Positions 21,311-21,777 of a stretch of DNA of 21,777 nt are shown here, one piece after another. Position 1 is the stretch's first letter. Each line of letters begins with the position of its first letter. The translations under genes and the position numbers were made by a program. The stretch comes from RUG11198 sp964600615 (GTDB lineage: Bacteria; Bacillota_I; Bacilli_A; RF39; UBA660). The DNA lies in assembly GCA_964600615.1 (NCBI GenBank), contig CAZRJK010000020.1, positions 1 through 21,777 of the forward strand. Direction: 5' to 3'. Below the pieces are notes generated by a model. The model saw only the letters and a program-made list of their open reading frames with translations. It ran no database searches and was not told the origin of the DNA.

Positions 21311-21342
21311 AAAACACTAACTATTTAGTTAGTGTTTTTTTT
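21311..21342. terminator. Intrinsic terminator after element copy 2
   Basis: AAAACACTAACT (21311-21322) pairs with AGTTAGTGTTTT (21327-21338) around ATTT, then more T. The stop codon of the opposing gene (21321-21323) lies within it, so it may end both transcripts. Confidence 0.83.
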
Positions 21343-21777
21343 GTGTTTCCTTTTCTCGATTCAATTTCAAAATCATATTCAACTATAGAGGCATAGTAAT
21401 CAATTGTTAATAATAATATATCTTTTTCGAGTTTTGTAATAATTCCAGACTTAAACATCTCTTCAATTTTTGATTGTAACAATAGATGCTCATTTGAAAT
21501 AGTTTCTTGAGAAAAATATATTACTTCATTCATTTCACCATAAATGTAGTGGTTTGGATATTTTAATCCATATTTCTTCAATAGTTTATCAGCACCCATT
21601 ACTGTCACATTAGGATACTTTGAATGTGTAAAATTTGTAGAAAAGTCTAGAGGTCCATAATAATTTGATTTTAATGGATTTCTTTCTTCCAATTCTCTTA
21701 TTATTTTATAAAATACTAACCCTGTTTTATATCCATATCTACATAAATCATAAATGTTTGTATTTGAAAGTTTTTTG
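21321..21777 (-). CDS. Protein of unknown function, C-terminal part (cut by right edge)
   Basis: The minus strand is open from the right edge to a TAG at 21321, about 152 codons. A TTG at 21692 could look like a start, but the frame runs on upstream without a stop (SNTNIYDLCRYGYKTGLVFY immediately before it), so the gene almost certainly begins beyond the window. The visible part is soluble and Tyr-rich (SNYYGPLDFSTNF, then KYGLKYPNHYIYGEMNEVIY), ending in a helical segment and a lysine-rich tail. I do not recognise a family. It converges on the zinc-ribbon gene. Confidence 0.7.
   Translation of the reverse strand, partial: KKLSNTNIYDLCRYGYKTGLVFYKIIRELEERNPLKSNYYGPLDFSTNFTHSKYPNVTVMGADKLLKKYGLKYPNHYIYGEMNEVIYFSQETISNEHLLLQSKIEEMFKSGIITKLEKDILLLTIDYYASIVEYDFEIESRKGNTKKTLTK

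Noticed and set aside
21321..21692. Complete gene starting at TTG 21692
   Set aside because: The frame stays open to the window edge with protein-like sequence and there is no ribosome binding site at that TTG, so it is the tail of a longer gene.

Overview
The window is a very AT-rich bacterial chromosome segment with tightly packed genes and almost no spare intergenic DNA. The gene set (dnaD, a TseB/YpmB-like protein, a DUF951 protein, a DUF1292 protein, a DUF3603-like protein, queH, Gram-positive style ribosome binding sites) points to a Firmicutes/Bacilli lineage, probably one of the small-genome uncultured gut groups near the Erysipelotrichia, RF39 or Acholeplasma branches; that placement is inference. 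The genetic code is standard: tryptophan is written TGG throughout, the one tRNA-Trp has anticodon CCA, and TGA serves as a stop, though rarely. Arginine is mostly AGA. Many promoters carry an extended -10 (TGnTATAAT), and many genes end inside their own intrinsic terminator.

Layout. 1-2500: start of tex (minus, cut by the left edge), prsW (plus) and a Y-family DNA polymerase (minus). 2500-5500: cca, then a TseB-like/dnaD/nth operon with its own promoter. 5500-7550: rmuC behind two promoters, a small membrane protein and a DUF3603-like protein. 7550-10050: queH (minus), a membrane-anchored thioredoxin-fold-like protein overlapping trmL (plus), and a DUF5684 membrane protein with a zinc ribbon (minus). 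10150-16090: DUF951, an AbgT-family transporter, ychF, pepF, then rpsF-ssb-rpsR behind a probable S6:S18-binding leader. 16090-17600: a diacylglycerol kinase-like lipid kinase and dCMP deaminase. 17640-18970: a stand-alone FIST-domain protein. 18971-19321: a lipoprotein rhodanese (minus). 19410-19923: a small unknown gene plus a DUF1292 gene. 19993-20068: tRNA-Trp. 20100 to the end: three genes of unknown function that look accessory.

How they fit together. Most of the window is housekeeping: tRNA maturation (cca, trmL, queH, tRNA-Trp), replication and repair (dnaD, nth, ssb, Y-family polymerase, rmuC), ribosome function (rpsF, rpsR, ychF), nucleotide and lipid metabolism (dCMP deaminase, lipid kinase) and peptide turnover (pepF, prsW). 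The two most interesting signals are regulatory. First, one identical operator-like palindrome lies in the promoter regions of both the Y-family polymerase and rmuC, suggesting a shared damage-response regulator. Second, two copies of a 30-base hairpin-forming element lie directly before intrinsic terminators downstream of two unrelated genes of unknown function next to tRNA-Trp, with one compensatory base-pair change in the terminator stems. This may be an undescribed structured RNA or cassette boundary. No CRISPR array, transposase, integrase or rRNA was seen, and no gene-free stretch exceeds 300 bases.
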